Shown one piece after another: positions 25,454 through 34,562 of a DNA stretch of 64,000 nt. Source of the DNA: Geminicoccaceae bacterium (GTDB lineage Bacteria; Pseudomonadota; Alphaproteobacteria; Geminicoccales; Geminicoccaceae); contig AP024683.1 in NCBI GenBank assembly GCA_025999455.1, positions 3,412,451 through 3,476,450 of the forward strand, written 5' to 3'. The notes beneath the pieces are model-generated. The model searched no databases. It was not told where the DNA came from and was given only the letters and a program-made list of their open reading frames with translations. How positions within the stretch are numbered: the first letter of the stretch is position 1; each line of letters begins with the position of its first letter. The translations under genes and the position numbers were made by a program.

Positions 25454-26943
25454 TGCCCGCCTCGAGTTCGTCCGACCCCTCTTCTCCATCTCCGGATCCC
25501 GGCGAGCGCGCGCCCGTGGCGTCGCGCGCCCTGGCGTTCCTGCGCGATCACGCGCACCTGTTGCGCCGCGAGCCGCCGGTTCGGGTGCACATGCTCACGA
25601 GCCCGGCGGCGGTCGCCCGCAGCGCCGACATCCTGCTCGCCTGTGGCGCCTCGCCGAGTGCCACGGCCGACCCCGAGACGGTGGCGAGCTTCGTCGAGGC
25701 GGCGGGCGCCCTCCTCGTCAATCTCGGCATGCTCGAGCCCGCACGCGAAGCGGCGATCGGCCATGCCGTGGCGGCCGCCCGTCGTCTCGGCCGGCCCTGG
25801 GTGCTCGACCCGGTCAAGATCGGCCTCTCGCCGGCGCGCCGCGAGCTCGCCGAACGCCTCCTCGGCGCCGGCCCCACGGTCCTCAAGGTGAACGCCGCCG
25901 AGCTCGCCGTACTGGCCGACGGGGAGGGCGCGGAGGCGGTCCGCCGTCTCGCCCGTCGCCTGGGCTGCGTGGTCGCCGCGACCGGTGCGGTCGATCTCGT
26001 GAGCGACGGGAAGCGGCTCATCGAGATCCGAGGGGGTAGCCCGCTCCTCGGGCGGATCACCGCCACGGGCTGCGCGCTCGGGGCCCTCGTGGCGGCCTTC
26101 CTCGCCGCGGGCGAGCCGCCGCTCGAGGCCGCGCTGCTCGCCTGTGCCGCGATGGCCGTGGCCGGCGAACGGGCGGCCCGCCAGGCGCGCGGGCCCGGGA
26201 GCCTCGCCGCGGCGCTCGTCGACGAGCTCGCCGCTCTGGGCCCGACCGACCTTCTGCACGACGCCCGGGTCGTCGAGCGGCCGCGGGTCGATCTCCGGGT
26301 CTACGGCATCCTGGATCCGAGCCGCACCGGCGGCCGGCCGCTTCCCGAGCTCGCCCGTGCCGCCGTCCGCGGCGGCGCCACCCTCCTCCAGCTCCGCATG
26401 AAGGGCACCGAGACCCGCGCCATGGTCGAAGCCGCCCGCGCGGTCCGGGCCGCCGTCGCCGGGACGGGTGTGCCGCTCCTCGTGAACGATCGGGTCGACG
26501 TGGCGCTCGCGGCCGGCGCCGAGGGCGTGCATCTCGGCAAGGACGATCTCGATCCCGCCTTCGCCCGCAGCCTCCTCGGCCCCGAGGCGATCCTCGGCGT
26601 CACGATCCATCACGCGCTCGAGGCCCGCGCGATCCCGCCCGATGTCGCGACCTATGCCGGGCTCGGGCCGATCTTCCCGACCGCCTCCAAGGATCCGGGT
26701 GACCCGCCGCTCGGGCCCGAGGGGCTCGCCCGGCTGATCCGCGAGGTCCGTGCCGTGCATCCGGGCCTGCCGGTCTGCGGCATCGCCGGGATCGACGCCG
26801 GCAACGCCGCCTCGGTGATCGAGGCCGGCGCGGACGGTGTGGCGGTGATCTCCGAACTCTTCCTGGCCGACGACGTCGAGGCCGCGGCCCGACGGCTGCG
26901 CGCCGTGGTGGATTCGGCCCTCGCGCGGAGGAACGCAACGTGA
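25453..26943 (+). CDS. thiM-thiE: fused hydroxyethylthiazole kinase / thiamine phosphate synthase
   Basis: Bifunctional salvage enzyme of 496 residues. The N-terminal half (about 35-265) is ThiM, phosphorylating hydroxyethylthiazole: [44 protein letters not shown], and the ATGC catalytic loop at 204-207. The C-terminal half (about 280-490) is ThiE, joining thiazole phosphate and [13 protein letters not shown] (311-318), [19 protein letters not shown] (344-362) and [11 protein letters not shown] (403-413). ThiM has HMLTS where most have HNITN, a small divergence. The ATG at 25453 fits the SD inside the riboswitch; an upstream ATG at 25432 lies within the aptamer. The stop overlaps the thiD GTG by 4 bases. 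Confidence 0.93.
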   Translation: MPASSSSDPSSPSPDPGERAPVASRALAFLRDHAHLLRREPPVRVHMLTSPAAVARSADILLACGASPSATADPETVASFVEAAGALLVNLGMLEPAREAAIGHAVAAARRLGRPWVLDPVKIGLSPARRELAERLLGAGPTVLKVNAAELAVLADGEGAEAVRRLARRLGCVVAATGAVDLVSDGKRLIEIRGGSPLLGRITATGCALGALVAAFLAAGEPPLEAALLACAAMAVAGERAARQARGPGSLAAALVDELAALGPTDLLHDARVVERPRVDLRVYGILDPSRTGGRPLPELARAAVRGGATLLQLRMKGTETRAMVEAARAVRAAVAGTGVPLLVNDRVDVALAAGAEGVHLGKDDLDPAFARSLLGPEAILGVTIHHALEARAIPPDVATYAGLGPIFPTASKDPGDPPLGPEGLARLIREVRAVHPGLPVCGIAGIDAGNAASVIEAGADGVAVISELFLADDVEAAARRLRAVVDSALARRNAT

Positions 26944-27758
26944 CGCCGATCGCGCTCACCATCGCGGGCTCGGATTCCGGCGGCGGTGCCGGCATCCAGG
27001 CCGATCTCAAGACGTTCTCGGCCCTCGGCGTCTACGGCTGTTCGGTGATCACCGCGCTCACCGCCCAGAACACCTTGGGCGTGCAAGGCGTCTTCGCGGT
27101 CGATCCGGCCTTCGTCCGCCGCCAGATCGACTCGGTCTTCGAGGACATCCGAATCGATGCCGTGAAGATCGGCATGCTCGGCACCGCGCCGGTCATCGAG
27201 GCGGTGGCCGAGGCGCTACGCCATTGGCGGCCGTCTGTCGTCGTGCTCGACCCCGTGATGGTCGCCAAAGGCGGCGACCGGCTGCTCGAGGAGACGGCGG
27301 TCCGGGCGCTGCGCGAGCGGCTCCTCCCGCTCGCCACGCTGATCACGCCCAACTTGCCGGAGGCCGCCGCCCTCCTGGGCGAGCCCGTGGCCCGGGAACG
27401 GCGGGAGATGCCCGCCCTCGGCGCCCGGCTGCAGGGGCTCGGCGTGGCGAACGTGCTCGTCAAGGGCGGCCATCTCGAGGGACCCGACTGCCCGGACCTC
27501 CTGCTCCACGGCGGCGAGCTCGTCTGGCTCGAGGGCCGCAAGGTCCCGACCCGTCACACCCACGGTACGGGCTGCTCGCTCGCCTCGGCGATCGCCGCCT
27601 TCGCCGCGCGCGGCTATCCGCTCCCGGCCGCCTGCGCAGAAGCCAAGCGCTGGCTCGAAGGGGCGCTCGCCGCGGCCGATCGGCTCGGCGTCGGCCGCGG
27701 GATCGGCCCGGTCCACCATTTCTGGCAGCTCTGGCCGGCTCCGGAGAAACGCCCGTGA
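26940..27758 (+). CDS. thiD: hydroxymethylpyrimidine kinase / phosphomethylpyrimidine kinase
   Basis: Phosphorylates HMP and HMP-phosphate to HMP-PP, the pyrimidine substrate of ThiE. Ribokinase-like fold of 272 residues with [20 protein letters not shown] at the N-terminus, [40 protein letters not shown] and the anion-hole motif [17 protein letters not shown] start, coupled by GTGA overlaps to thiM-thiE upstream and to the TRAP-type protein downstream. Confidence 0.96.
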   Translation: MTPIALTIAGSDSGGGAGIQADLKTFSALGVYGCSVITALTAQNTLGVQGVFAVDPAFVRRQIDSVFEDIRIDAVKIGMLGTAPVIEAVAEALRHWRPSVVVLDPVMVAKGGDRLLEETAVRALRERLLPLATLITPNLPEAAALLGEPVARERREMPALGARLQGLGVANVLVKGGHLEGPDCPDLLLHGGELVWLEGRKVPTRHTHGTGCSLASAIAAFAARGYPLPAACAEAKRWLEGALAAADRLGVGRGIGPVHHFWQLWPAPEKRP

Positions 27759-28834
27759 CGACCTCCACCCGCCGCACATTGATGGCAGCGGCGGCGGCCG
27801 CGCCCTTGGCCGCCCCCGCGATCCTCCGCGCCGACACCCCGCGGACCTGGCGCATGGTGACCTCCTGGCCGCGCGGCCTGCCCGGCCCGGGAACCAACGC
27901 CCAGCGCGTCGCCGATCGGATCGAGCGCCTCTCCGGTGGCCGGATCCGCGTCCAGCTCCACGCCGCGGGCGAGCTCGTCCCCGCACTCCAGGTGTTCGAC
28001 GCGGTGGCGGGCGGGCTCGCCGAGCTCGGCCACACCGCCTCGCTCTACTGGGTCGGCAAGGCACCGGCCGCGGCCTTCTTCACGACCGTGCCCTTCGGCC
28101 TCACGCCGAGCGAGCACGTCGTCTGGATCGAGCAGGGCGGGGGCCAGGCGCTCTGGGACGAGCTCTACGCGCCCTTCGGCCTCAAGGCCTTCATGGCCGG
28201 GAATTCCGGCTTCAACATGGGCGGCTGGTTCCGCAACCCGATCCGCGGCCCGGCCGATCTCCGCGGCCTCAAGATCCGCGCCGTCGGTCTTTCGGGCGAC
28301 GTCTTCCGCCAGCTCGGCGCCACGCCCGTGGCGCTCGCCATCCCCGACATCTTCCCCGCGCTCCAGAGCGGCACGGTCGACGCGGTCGAGATGCTCGGGC
28401 CGGCTTCCGACCGCGCCCAGGGCCTGCACCAGGTCGCGCGGCACTATTACTATCCGGGCTTCACCAAGCCCAACGGCACGGCCGAATTGCTCGTCGCCCG
28501 CAAGGCCTTCGAGGCCCTGCCCACCGATCTGCAGGCGGTCGTCCAGGCGGCCTGCGAAGCGGAAACACAGTCCACGCTCGCCGATTACGAGAACCGCAAC
28601 GCCGAAGCACTCGCCCGGCTGGTCCAGGAGCACGGTGTCCAGGTCGAGCCTTGGCCGCACGAGATCGTCGAGCAGGCACGCGAGGTGAGTCGGGCCATCC
28701 TCGCCGAACTGGCGGCCAAGGGCCCGCTCGAGCGGCGGATCGCCGACTCCTACGAGGCCGCTCGTCGTCGGCTGGCGCCCTGGTCGCAGGTCGGCGCCGC
28801 CGCTTATCTGAGCGCGCGCGGGCGCGTCGGCTGA
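27755..28834 (+). CDS. TRAP-type (DctP/TakP-like) periplasmic solute-binding protein, orphan
   Basis: Secreted binding protein of 359 residues with a Tat- or Sec-like leader (STRRTLMAAAAAAPLAAPAI). The DctP family core is clear: GGRIRVQLHAAGELVPALQVFDAV, MGGWFRNPIRGPADLRGLKI, RAVGLSGDVFRQLGATPVA and PALQSGTVDAVEMLGPASD. This looks most like TakP, the 2-oxo-acid binding member. No DctQ or DctM membrane genes follow. It is translationally coupled to thiD (GTGA) and precedes tenA by 12 bases, so it is inside the TPP-controlled operon. The ligand is unknown; a carboxylated thiamine breakdown product or a 2-oxo acid are guesses. Confidence 0.88.
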   Translation: MTTSTRRTLMAAAAAAPLAAPAILRADTPRTWRMVTSWPRGLPGPGTNAQRVADRIERLSGGRIRVQLHAAGELVPALQVFDAVAGGLAELGHTASLYWVGKAPAAAFFTTVPFGLTPSEHVVWIEQGGGQALWDELYAPFGLKAFMAGNSGFNMGGWFRNPIRGPADLRGLKIRAVGLSGDVFRQLGATPVALAIPDIFPALQSGTVDAVEMLGPASDRAQGLHQVARHYYYPGFTKPNGTAELLVARKAFEALPTDLQAVVQAACEAETQSTLADYENRNAEALARLVQEHGVQVEPWPHEIVEQAREVSRAILAELAAKGPLERRIADSYEAARRRLAPWSQVGAAAYLSARGRVG

Positions 28835-28846
28835 GGAGCCCGGACG

Positions 28847-29557
28847 GTGACGAAGCTGCACCATCTCGTGGCACCCGAGACGACCGTCGGCCGACTGATC
28901 GCGGCCGATCCCGAGGGGTGGCGGGCCTATACCGAGCACGCCTTCGTGGCCGGGCTGCAGAACGGCACGCTGCCGCTCGCAGCGTTCCGCGCCTACCTCG
29001 TCCAGGATTACAAGTTCTTGATCCACTTCGCCCGGGCCTGGGCGCTCGCGGCCGCCAAGGCGGAGGATCCGGTCGAGATCCGCGCCTGTGCCACGACCGT
29101 CCACGCGCTGATCGACGAAGAGCTCAAGCTCCACGTCGCCTTCTGCGCGGGCTTCGGGCTCGACGAGAAGGCGATCCTCGCCGCCCCCGAACATCCGGCC
29201 ACGACCGCCTACACGAGCTTCGTGCTCGAGCGCGGTCTCTCGGGCGATCTCCTCGACATCCTGGTCGCCCTCGCCCCCTGCGTGGTGGGCTACGGCGAGA
29301 TCGGCGCCCGCCTCGCGGCCGACCCCGCGACCCGGCTCGAGGGCAATCCCTACCGCGCCTGGATCGAGACCTACGCCGGCGATGCGTATGCCGCCGTGGC
29401 GCGCGCCGCTTCGGCCCAGCTCGACCGGGTTGCGGCTGCTCGGATCGGCGAGCCGCTCGAACGGAGCCCGCGCTGGCCGGGGCTGGTCGCGACCTTCGCG
29501 CGGGCGACCGCCCTCGAGGTCGATTTCTGGCAGATGGGGCTCGATGCGGCCGGCTGA
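28847..29557 (+). CDS. tenA: TenA family thiaminase II-like aminopyrimidine aminohydrolase
   Basis: Converts degraded thiamine pyrimidines (aminomethyl-HMP) to HMP in salvage. The TenA fold of 236 residues retains the catalytic set by alignment to the Bacillus enzyme: Asp54 in VQDYKFLIHFARAW, Cys145 and Tyr149 in APCVVGYGEIG, and Glu223 in EVDFWQMG. The GTG start lies 12 bases after the upstream stop. The 3' end overlaps the ABC ATPase gene by 14 bases. Together with the following ABC genes it matches the ThiXYZ-TenA salvage layout. Confidence 0.94.
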   Translation: MTKLHHLVAPETTVGRLIAADPEGWRAYTEHAFVAGLQNGTLPLAAFRAYLVQDYKFLIHFARAWALAAAKAEDPVEIRACATTVHALIDEELKLHVAFCAGFGLDEKAILAAPEHPATTAYTSFVLERGLSGDLLDILVALAPCVVGYGEIGARLAADPATRLEGNPYRAWIETYAGDAYAAVARAASAQLDRVAAARIGEPLERSPRWPGLVATFARATALEVDFWQMGLDAAG

Positions 29558-30311
29558 GCCCGCGCCTGCGGTTCGCGTCGAGGTCGAGCGGCTGGCCTTG
29601 GAAGGCCGGACGCTCATGGAAGGCCTCGTCCTCGACCTCCCGGCCGGCCGCACGACCTGCCTCTTGGGGCCCTCCGGGGTCGGCAAGAGCACACTTCTGC
29701 GGCTCACCGCGGGCCTCTTGCCGGGAGCGGTCCGGAGTGCCTCGGACGGGCTGCCGCTCGACGGGCGGATCGCCTGGATGGCGCAATCCGATCTCCTGCT
29801 CCCCTGGCTCACCGTCGAGGACAATCTGCTCCTGGGCTTCCGGCTCAGGGGGGCGCGCGGCGGCGAGTTCGCCCGCGCCCGCGAGCGGGCCGGCGAGCTC
29901 CTCGCCCGGGTGGGGCTCGCCGAGCGGGCCCACGCCCTGCCGCACCAGCTCTCGGGCGGCATGCGACAGCGTGCGGCCCTCGCCCGCACGCTCGTCGAGG
30001 ATCGGCCGATCGTGCTCATGGACGAGCCCTTCTCGGCCCTCGACGCGATCACCCGCCACCGGTTGCAGGACCTCGCGGCCGAGCTCCTCGGCGGCCGCAC
30101 CGTGCTGCTCGTGACCCACAGCCCGCTCGAGGCCTTGCGCCTCGGCCACGAGGTGCGGGTGCTGGACGGCGCCCCGGCTCGGCTCGGCCCGCCGCTGCGG
30201 CCGCCCGGGAGCCCGCCGCGGACCGCCGATCCGGCGCTCCTCGCCCTCGAAGCCCGTCTCCTCGAAGAGCTCGCGGGCGCGCCTCGACCGACGCTCGAGG
30301 CCGCTGCTTGA
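29544..30311 (+). CDS. thiZ: ABC transporter ATP-binding protein, ThiZ-like
   Basis: NitT/TauT-type ATPase of 255 residues: Walker A GPSGVGKST (42-50), Q-loop AWMAQSDLLLPWLTV, signature LSGGM (136-140) with RQRAALARTL, Walker B IVLMDEPFSALD and H-loop VTHSP. Its place after tenA and before a permease and an NMT1-like binding protein identifies it as the energising subunit of an HMP-precursor importer. The symbol follows context and is less certain than the ATPase call. Confidence 0.9.
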   Translation: MRPAEPAPAVRVEVERLALEGRTLMEGLVLDLPAGRTTCLLGPSGVGKSTLLRLTAGLLPGAVRSASDGLPLDGRIAWMAQSDLLLPWLTVEDNLLLGFRLRGARGGEFARARERAGELLARVGLAERAHALPHQLSGGMRQRAALARTLVEDRPIVLMDEPFSALDAITRHRLQDLAAELLGGRTVLLVTHSPLEALRLGHEVRVLDGAPARLGPPLRPPGSPPRTADPALLALEARLLEELAGAPRPTLEAAA

Positions 30312-31066
30312 AGATGACGCGCCTCCGCCCGATCCTGATCGCCCTGGGCCTTTTGGCGGCCTGGCAGACGCTCACCTGGGCGACCGGTGTCCCGCCCTAC
30401 ATCCTGCCCGACCCGCTCCGGGTCGCCCGCGCGCTCTGGGGCCGGTTCGACCTGATCGCCGCCCATGCCGCCACGACCGCGCTCGAAATCCTCCTGGGCC
30501 TCGTCCTCGGCACGCTTCTGGGTGCCACGAGCGCGCTCCTCCTCGCCGCCTCGAAGCGCGCCCGCGACTGGGTCCTTCCGGTCCTCGTCGTGAGCCAGGC
30601 CCTGCCGGTCTTCGCGCTCGCGCCCCTGCTCGTCCTCTGGCTCGGCTACGGGCTTCCCTCCAAGGTCGCGATGGCCGTCCTCATCATCTACTTCCCGGTG
30701 ACCGCGGCCTTTTTCGACGGCTTGCGCCGCACGCCCGAAGGCTGGCTCGAGCTCGCCCGGGTCATGGACGCGCGCCCGGCCGCGATCCTCTGGCGCATCC
30801 GCGTCCCGGCGGCGCTGCCGGCCTTCGCCTCGGGCCTGCGCGTCGCCGCCGCGGTGGCACCGATCGGTGCCGTCGTCGGCGAATGGGTCGGGAGCTCCTC
30901 GGGTCTCGGCTACCTCATGCTCCACGCCAACGCCCGGATGCAGACGGACCTCCTGTTCGCGAGCCTCTTCGTCCTTTGCCTCATGGCGCTCCTGCTCTGG
31001 TACGCGGTCGACCGGCTCTTGCGCCGGCTCGTCGCCTGGCCGAGCGAACCCCTCCACCCCGCCTGA
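30308..31066 (+). CDS. thiX: ABC transporter permease, ThiX-like
   Basis: Six-helix permease (252 residues) of the NitT/TauT/ThiX group. The EAA-type cytoplasmic loop is [20 protein letters not shown], followed by [20 protein letters not shown] and [24 protein letters not shown] at 30308 overlaps the preceding stop (TTGA), as in the other junctions of this operon; an ATG two codons later (30314) is an equally possible start. Confidence 0.91.
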   Translation: MKMTRLRPILIALGLLAAWQTLTWATGVPPYILPDPLRVARALWGRFDLIAAHAATTALEILLGLVLGTLLGATSALLLAASKRARDWVLPVLVVSQALPVFALAPLLVLWLGYGLPSKVAMAVLIIYFPVTAAFFDGLRRTPEGWLELARVMDARPAAILWRIRVPAALPAFASGLRVAAAVAPIGAVVGEWVGSSSGLGYLMLHANARMQTDLLFASLFVLCLMALLLWYAVDRLLRRLVAWPSEPLHPA

Positions 31067-31083
31067 AGTCGGATCGGAGATCG

Positions 31084-32028
31084 ATGATCGCGCGGATCGC
31101 TCTCGCCCTAGCCTTGCTCGTCTCGGCCGCGGCTCCCTCCGCCGCGGCGGATCGGCTGACCGTGCTCCTCGACTGGTTCGTCAACCCCGACCACGGACCG
31201 CTCGTGATCGCCCGCGAGAAGGGCTTCTTCCGCGAGGTCGGGCTCGAGGTCGAACTCGTCGCCCCGGCCGATCCGAACGATCCGCCCAAGCTCGTGGCCG
31301 CCGGCCGAGCCGACGTCGCGATCGGCTACCAGCCGCAGCTCCACCTCCAGGTCCACGAGGGCCTGCCGCTCGTGCGCTTCGGCACGCTCGTCGCCACACC
31401 GCTCAACAGCCTCGTCTTCCTGCGCGACGGCCCGGTCCGCACGCTCGCGGATCTGAAGGGCAAGCGGGTCGGCTTCTCGGTCGGCGGCTTCGAAGAGGCC
31501 TTGCTGGGTGCCATGCTCGAGCGGGCCGGCTTGCGGCTTTCGGACGTCCGGCTCGTCAACGTCAATTTCGCCCTCTCGGCCTCGCTCCTCTCCGGCCAGG
31601 TCGACGCGGTGATCGGCGCCTTCCGCAATTTCGAGCTCAACCAGCTCGACCTCGAGGGCCGGCCGGGCCGCGCCTTCTTCCCCGAAGAGGAGGGGGTGCC
31701 GCCCTACGACGAGCTGATCTACCTCGCCCACCGCGACCGGCTCGACCGGCCCGAACTCGTCCGTTTCCTCGAGGCGGTCGAGCGGGCGACCTTCTGGATC
31801 TTGAACCACCCCGAGGAGGCCTGGACGGTCTTCTCCGGCACCGCCAAGGAGCTCCGGGACGAGCTGAACCGCCGGGCTTGGGCCGCCACGCTTCCGCGCT
31901 TCGCCCACGCCCCGGCCGCCCTCGACGTCGGCCGCTACGCCCGCTTCGCCGCCTTTCTCCACGGCCGCGGCCTGATCGGCCCGCCGCCGCCGGTTTCCAC
32001 TTACGCCGTCCAGCTCGCCGCCCGCTGA
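31084..32028 (+). CDS. thiY: ABC transporter substrate-binding protein, ThiY/NMT1-like
   Basis: Periplasmic binding protein (314 residues) with a signal peptide ([20 protein letters not shown]) and the NMT1/THI5-like fold. The opening [19 protein letters not shown] matches the ligand-binding strand of ThiY proteins that bind formylaminopyrimidine or HMP. Other family stretches are [16 protein letters not shown] and [16 protein letters not shown]. As last gene of the riboswitch-controlled operon it should deliver pyrimidine precursors to TenA and ThiD. Confidence 0.9.
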   Translation: MIARIALALALLVSAAAPSAAADRLTVLLDWFVNPDHGPLVIAREKGFFREVGLEVELVAPADPNDPPKLVAAGRADVAIGYQPQLHLQVHEGLPLVRFGTLVATPLNSLVFLRDGPVRTLADLKGKRVGFSVGGFEEALLGAMLERAGLRLSDVRLVNVNFALSASLLSGQVDAVIGAFRNFELNQLDLEGRPGRAFFPEEEGVPPYDELIYLAHRDRLDRPELVRFLEAVERATFWILNHPEEAWTVFSGTAKELRDELNRRAWAATLPRFAHAPAALDVGRYARFAAFLHGRGLIGPPPPVSTYAVQLAAR

Positions 32029-32082
32029 GCTCCCGGCCGGCGCCGGCGCGAACCGATCGGCGGGCCGCCACGTATCGCAGAC

Positions 32083-33624
32083 GTGCGGCCCGTCTCGATC
32101 GTCTGGTTCAAGCGCGACCTCCGGGTGGTCGATCACGCCCCGCTCGCCGAAGCGGCGCGGGTCGGGCCGGTCCTGCCCCTCTATCTGGTCGAGCCCGGGC
32201 TCTGGGCCGAACCCGACGCCTCGGGCCGGCAGTGGGCCTTCCTGCGCGAGAGCCTCGTCGAGCTGCGCGCGGCCCTCGCCGAGCTCGGCGCGCCGCTCGT
32301 CGTGCGGGTGGGCGAGGCCGTCGAGGTCTTCGAGAGCCTCCGCGAGCGCGTGCCGATCGGAGGGCTCTGGGCGCACGAGGAGACCGGCAACGGCTGGACC
32401 TTCGCGCGCGACCGGCGGGTCCGGGCCTGGGCGCGCGCGCACGGCATCCCCTTCCGCGAGCTGCGGCAGAGCGGGGTGATCCGCAGGCTGCGCACGCGCG
32501 CGGGCTGGAGCCGGAAGTGGGACGCCTTCATGCGCCGGCCGATCGTGCCGGCCCCGGCGCGCCTCGAGCCCGTTCCCGGGATCGACCCGGGCCCGATCCC
32601 CGACCGGCCGCCGGGTCTGGCGGACGATCCCTGCCCCGGGCGCCAGCGAGGCGGGCGCGCGGCCGGCCGCGAGCTCCTCGAAAGCTTCCTGGCCGATCGC
32701 TGCCTGCCCTATCAGCGGGCGATGTCGGCGCCGGAGGCGGGGGCGGTGCACTGCTCGCGGCTCTCGCCGCACCTCGCCTTCGGCACGCTCTCGATCCGCG
32801 AGGTGCTGCAGGCGGCCGAGGCCGAGCTCCGCACCCTCGACGGGCGGCGCGAGCCCGAGGCGCGGCGCAAGGCGGGGGCGCTCCGCTCGTTCATCGGCCG
32901 GCTGCACTGGCGCTGCCACTTCGTGCAGAAGCTCGAGGACGAGCCGGACATCGAGTTCCGCCCCTTCCACCCGATGTTCGAGGGGCTGCGCGGCAGCGAC
33001 CCGCAGCGGCTCGAGGCCTGGGCCCGGGGGCGGACGGGCTGGCCCTTTGTCGACGCCTGCCTGCGCTCGCTCGCCGCCACCGGTTGGCTCAATTTCCGCG
33101 CCCGCGCCATGCTCGTGGCGGTGGCCTGCTACCAGCTCTGGCAGGATTGGCGCGCGCCGGCGCTGCAGCTCGCCCGCTGGTTCACGGACTTCGAGCCCGG
33201 CATCCACTGGCCGCAGGTGCAGATGCAGGCGGGCACCACGGGCATCAACACCTTGCGCACCTACGATCCGGTCAAGCAGGGCTTCGACCACGACCCGGAG
33301 GGACGGTTCGTCGCGCGCTGGGTGCCGGAACTGGCGCGGCTGCCGATGCCCTTCCGCCTGCGGCCCTGGACCGCGCCGTCGCTCGTCCTCGCCGATGCCG
33401 GGGTCGAGCTCGGCCGCGACTATCCGCTGCCGCTCGTCGACGCCAAGGCGGCCGCCGCGGAGGCGCGGGCGAGGATCACGGCCGTGCGCCGGCGGCCGGG
33501 CTTCGCCGAGCTCGCCGACGCGATCCAGGAGCGGCACGGCTCGCGCAAGGCCGGGGTGCCGCGGCCGGACCGACGCGGAAAGCCCACGCCCCGCGCCTCG
33601 GGCCAGCTCCGGCTCGACCTCTGA
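32083..33624 (+). CDS. cryptochrome/deoxyribodipyrimidine photolyase family protein
   Basis: Flavoprotein of 513 residues with the N-terminal photolyase domain ([20 protein letters not shown]) and C-terminal FAD-binding domain ([40 protein letters not shown], and HWPQVQMQ). It resembles a photolyase/cryptochrome group common in proteobacteria, in which repair and signalling members cannot be told apart by eye. GTG start 54 bases after thiY. It is followed by a DUF2256 gene, a frequent partner of photolyases. Confidence 0.9.
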   Translation: MRPVSIVWFKRDLRVVDHAPLAEAARVGPVLPLYLVEPGLWAEPDASGRQWAFLRESLVELRAALAELGAPLVVRVGEAVEVFESLRERVPIGGLWAHEETGNGWTFARDRRVRAWARAHGIPFRELRQSGVIRRLRTRAGWSRKWDAFMRRPIVPAPARLEPVPGIDPGPIPDRPPGLADDPCPGRQRGGRAAGRELLESFLADRCLPYQRAMSAPEAGAVHCSRLSPHLAFGTLSIREVLQAAEAELRTLDGRREPEARRKAGALRSFIGRLHWRCHFVQKLEDEPDIEFRPFHPMFEGLRGSDPQRLEAWARGRTGWPFVDACLRSLAATGWLNFRARAMLVAVACYQLWQDWRAPALQLARWFTDFEPGIHWPQVQMQAGTTGINTLRTYDPVKQGFDHDPEGRFVARWVPELARLPMPFRLRPWTAPSLVLADAGVELGRDYPLPLVDAKAAAAEARARITAVRRRPGFAELADAIQERHGSRKAGVPRPDRRGKPTPRASGQLRLDL

Positions 33625-33632
33625 GGGGACCC

Positions 33633-33926
33633 GTGCACCGGAAGCCGCATCTGCCCACCAAGACCTGCCCCGCCTGCGGCCGGCCCTTCACTTGGCGCAA
33701 GCGCTGGGCGCGGGTGTGGGACGCGGTCGTCTGGTGCTCGGAGCGATGCCGACGCAGGGGCTGCCGGGCCGCTCGACCCGAGGCGACTGCTCGACCCCTG
33801 GCAGCTGCTCAACCGATGAGCAGCCCGCCCAATCCGGCGGCAGCGACCGCCCCACCGCCGAGCCGCGGCAGGAGCGGCAGGGCACAGCGGCGCGCGGCGA
33901 GCCCGAGCCCGACACCGGCGAGGTGA
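33633..33926 (+). CDS. DUF2256 zinc-ribbon-like small protein
   Basis: The first 45 residues are a classic DUF2256: [20 protein letters not shown], then [17 protein letters not shown], with two Cys pairs likely binding zinc. It starts (GTG) 8 bases after the photolyase stop, a recurrent pairing in bacteria. The usual protein is only 50-60 residues; here the frame stays open to 97 residues with a low-complexity Ala/Pro/Ser/Arg tail whose last 118 bases overlap the convergent HupE gene. The tail is probably a lost stop and not a domain. Confidence 0.85.
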   Translation: MHRKPHLPTKTCPACGRPFTWRKRWARVWDAVVWCSERCRRRGCRAARPEATARPLAAAQPMSSPPNPAAATAPPPSRGRSGRAQRRAASPSPTPAR

Positions 33927-34390
33927 AGGAGGATCGAAGCCGCGACGAAGCCCGTGGCGTAGAGCGCCGGGGCCGCGGTCGCGGGGAGTTCGGTGCCGTG
34001 GGCGTGGCCGTGGACGAGGCCGAAGAGCGCCACGAGCGCGAGGCCGGCCGGCAGCGGCAGCTGCACGGCGAGCGCGATCAGGAGCCCCACGACCACGAGC
34101 GAGGCCAGGATCCCGGTCTCGACCGCGACGAGCCCGACCCCGGCCATGCCGAGGACCGCGCCGAGGAGCAGCCCGCCCACGAACCCGGCAGGGGCCGCCC
34201 AGATCGCCCGGCCACCGAGCTGCGCGGCCCACACCCCGACCGCGAGCATGGCCAAGAGATGGTCCCAGCCGCCGAGCGGGTGGAGGAAGCCCTCGGCGAG
34301 GCCGGCGCCGCCGGCACCGAAGGTGTGCGCCTCGGCCGGGGCGGCGATCGCGAGGAGCGACAGGGCGAGAAGCGGCAGGAGACGGGTCAA
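33809..34390 (-). CDS. HupE/UreJ family nickel or cobalt permease
   Basis: Membrane protein of 193 residues with a cleavable leader ([18 protein letters not shown]) and about six further helices. The family motif [20 protein letters not shown] and the His-containing [11 protein letters not shown] are present and probably form the metal path. No ATG exists near the signal peptide; a TTG at 34390 with GGAGGA 7 bases upstream is the convincing start. No hydrogenase, urease or cobalamin genes adjoin it, so the metal is uncertain. Its 3' end overlaps the DUF2256 frame on the other strand. Confidence 0.87.
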   Translation of the reverse strand: MTRLLPLLALSLLAIAAPAEAHTFGAGGAGLAEGFLHPLGGWDHLLAMLAVGVWAAQLGGRAIWAAPAGFVGGLLLGAVLGMAGVGLVAVETGILASLVVVGLLIALAVQLPLPAGLALVALFGLVHGHAHGTELPATAAPALYATGFVAASILLHLAGVGLGLAARRCALPLLPRLGGGAVAAAGLGGLLIG

Positions 34391-34562
34391 GGGACGGTCC
34401 TCCGGATCGGGTCGGGCCTCGTTCGATTGCCACGGGCCGGCGGCGTCGCGCCAGAGGCAAGGGCGCGGGCCGCCCGCCGCGCTGGCGAGCAAGCTTCGTG
34501 CCCGAGCCTTGTGCCAACGCCTCGCGCGCCGAGCGATCGAGCCGGTGCGCGGCCGTGGGCGG
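34391..34562. other. intergenic region between protease and HupE genes
   Basis: About 170 bases of GC-rich sequence upstream of the HupE start. It presumably holds the HupE promoter, but I see no convincing -10/-35 pair and no cobalamin or nickel riboswitch motifs. Confidence 0.5.

Noticed and set aside
34391-34562. Cobalamin or nickel riboswitch before the HupE gene
   Set aside because: None of the conserved B12-box or NiCo-aptamer segments are present in the gap.
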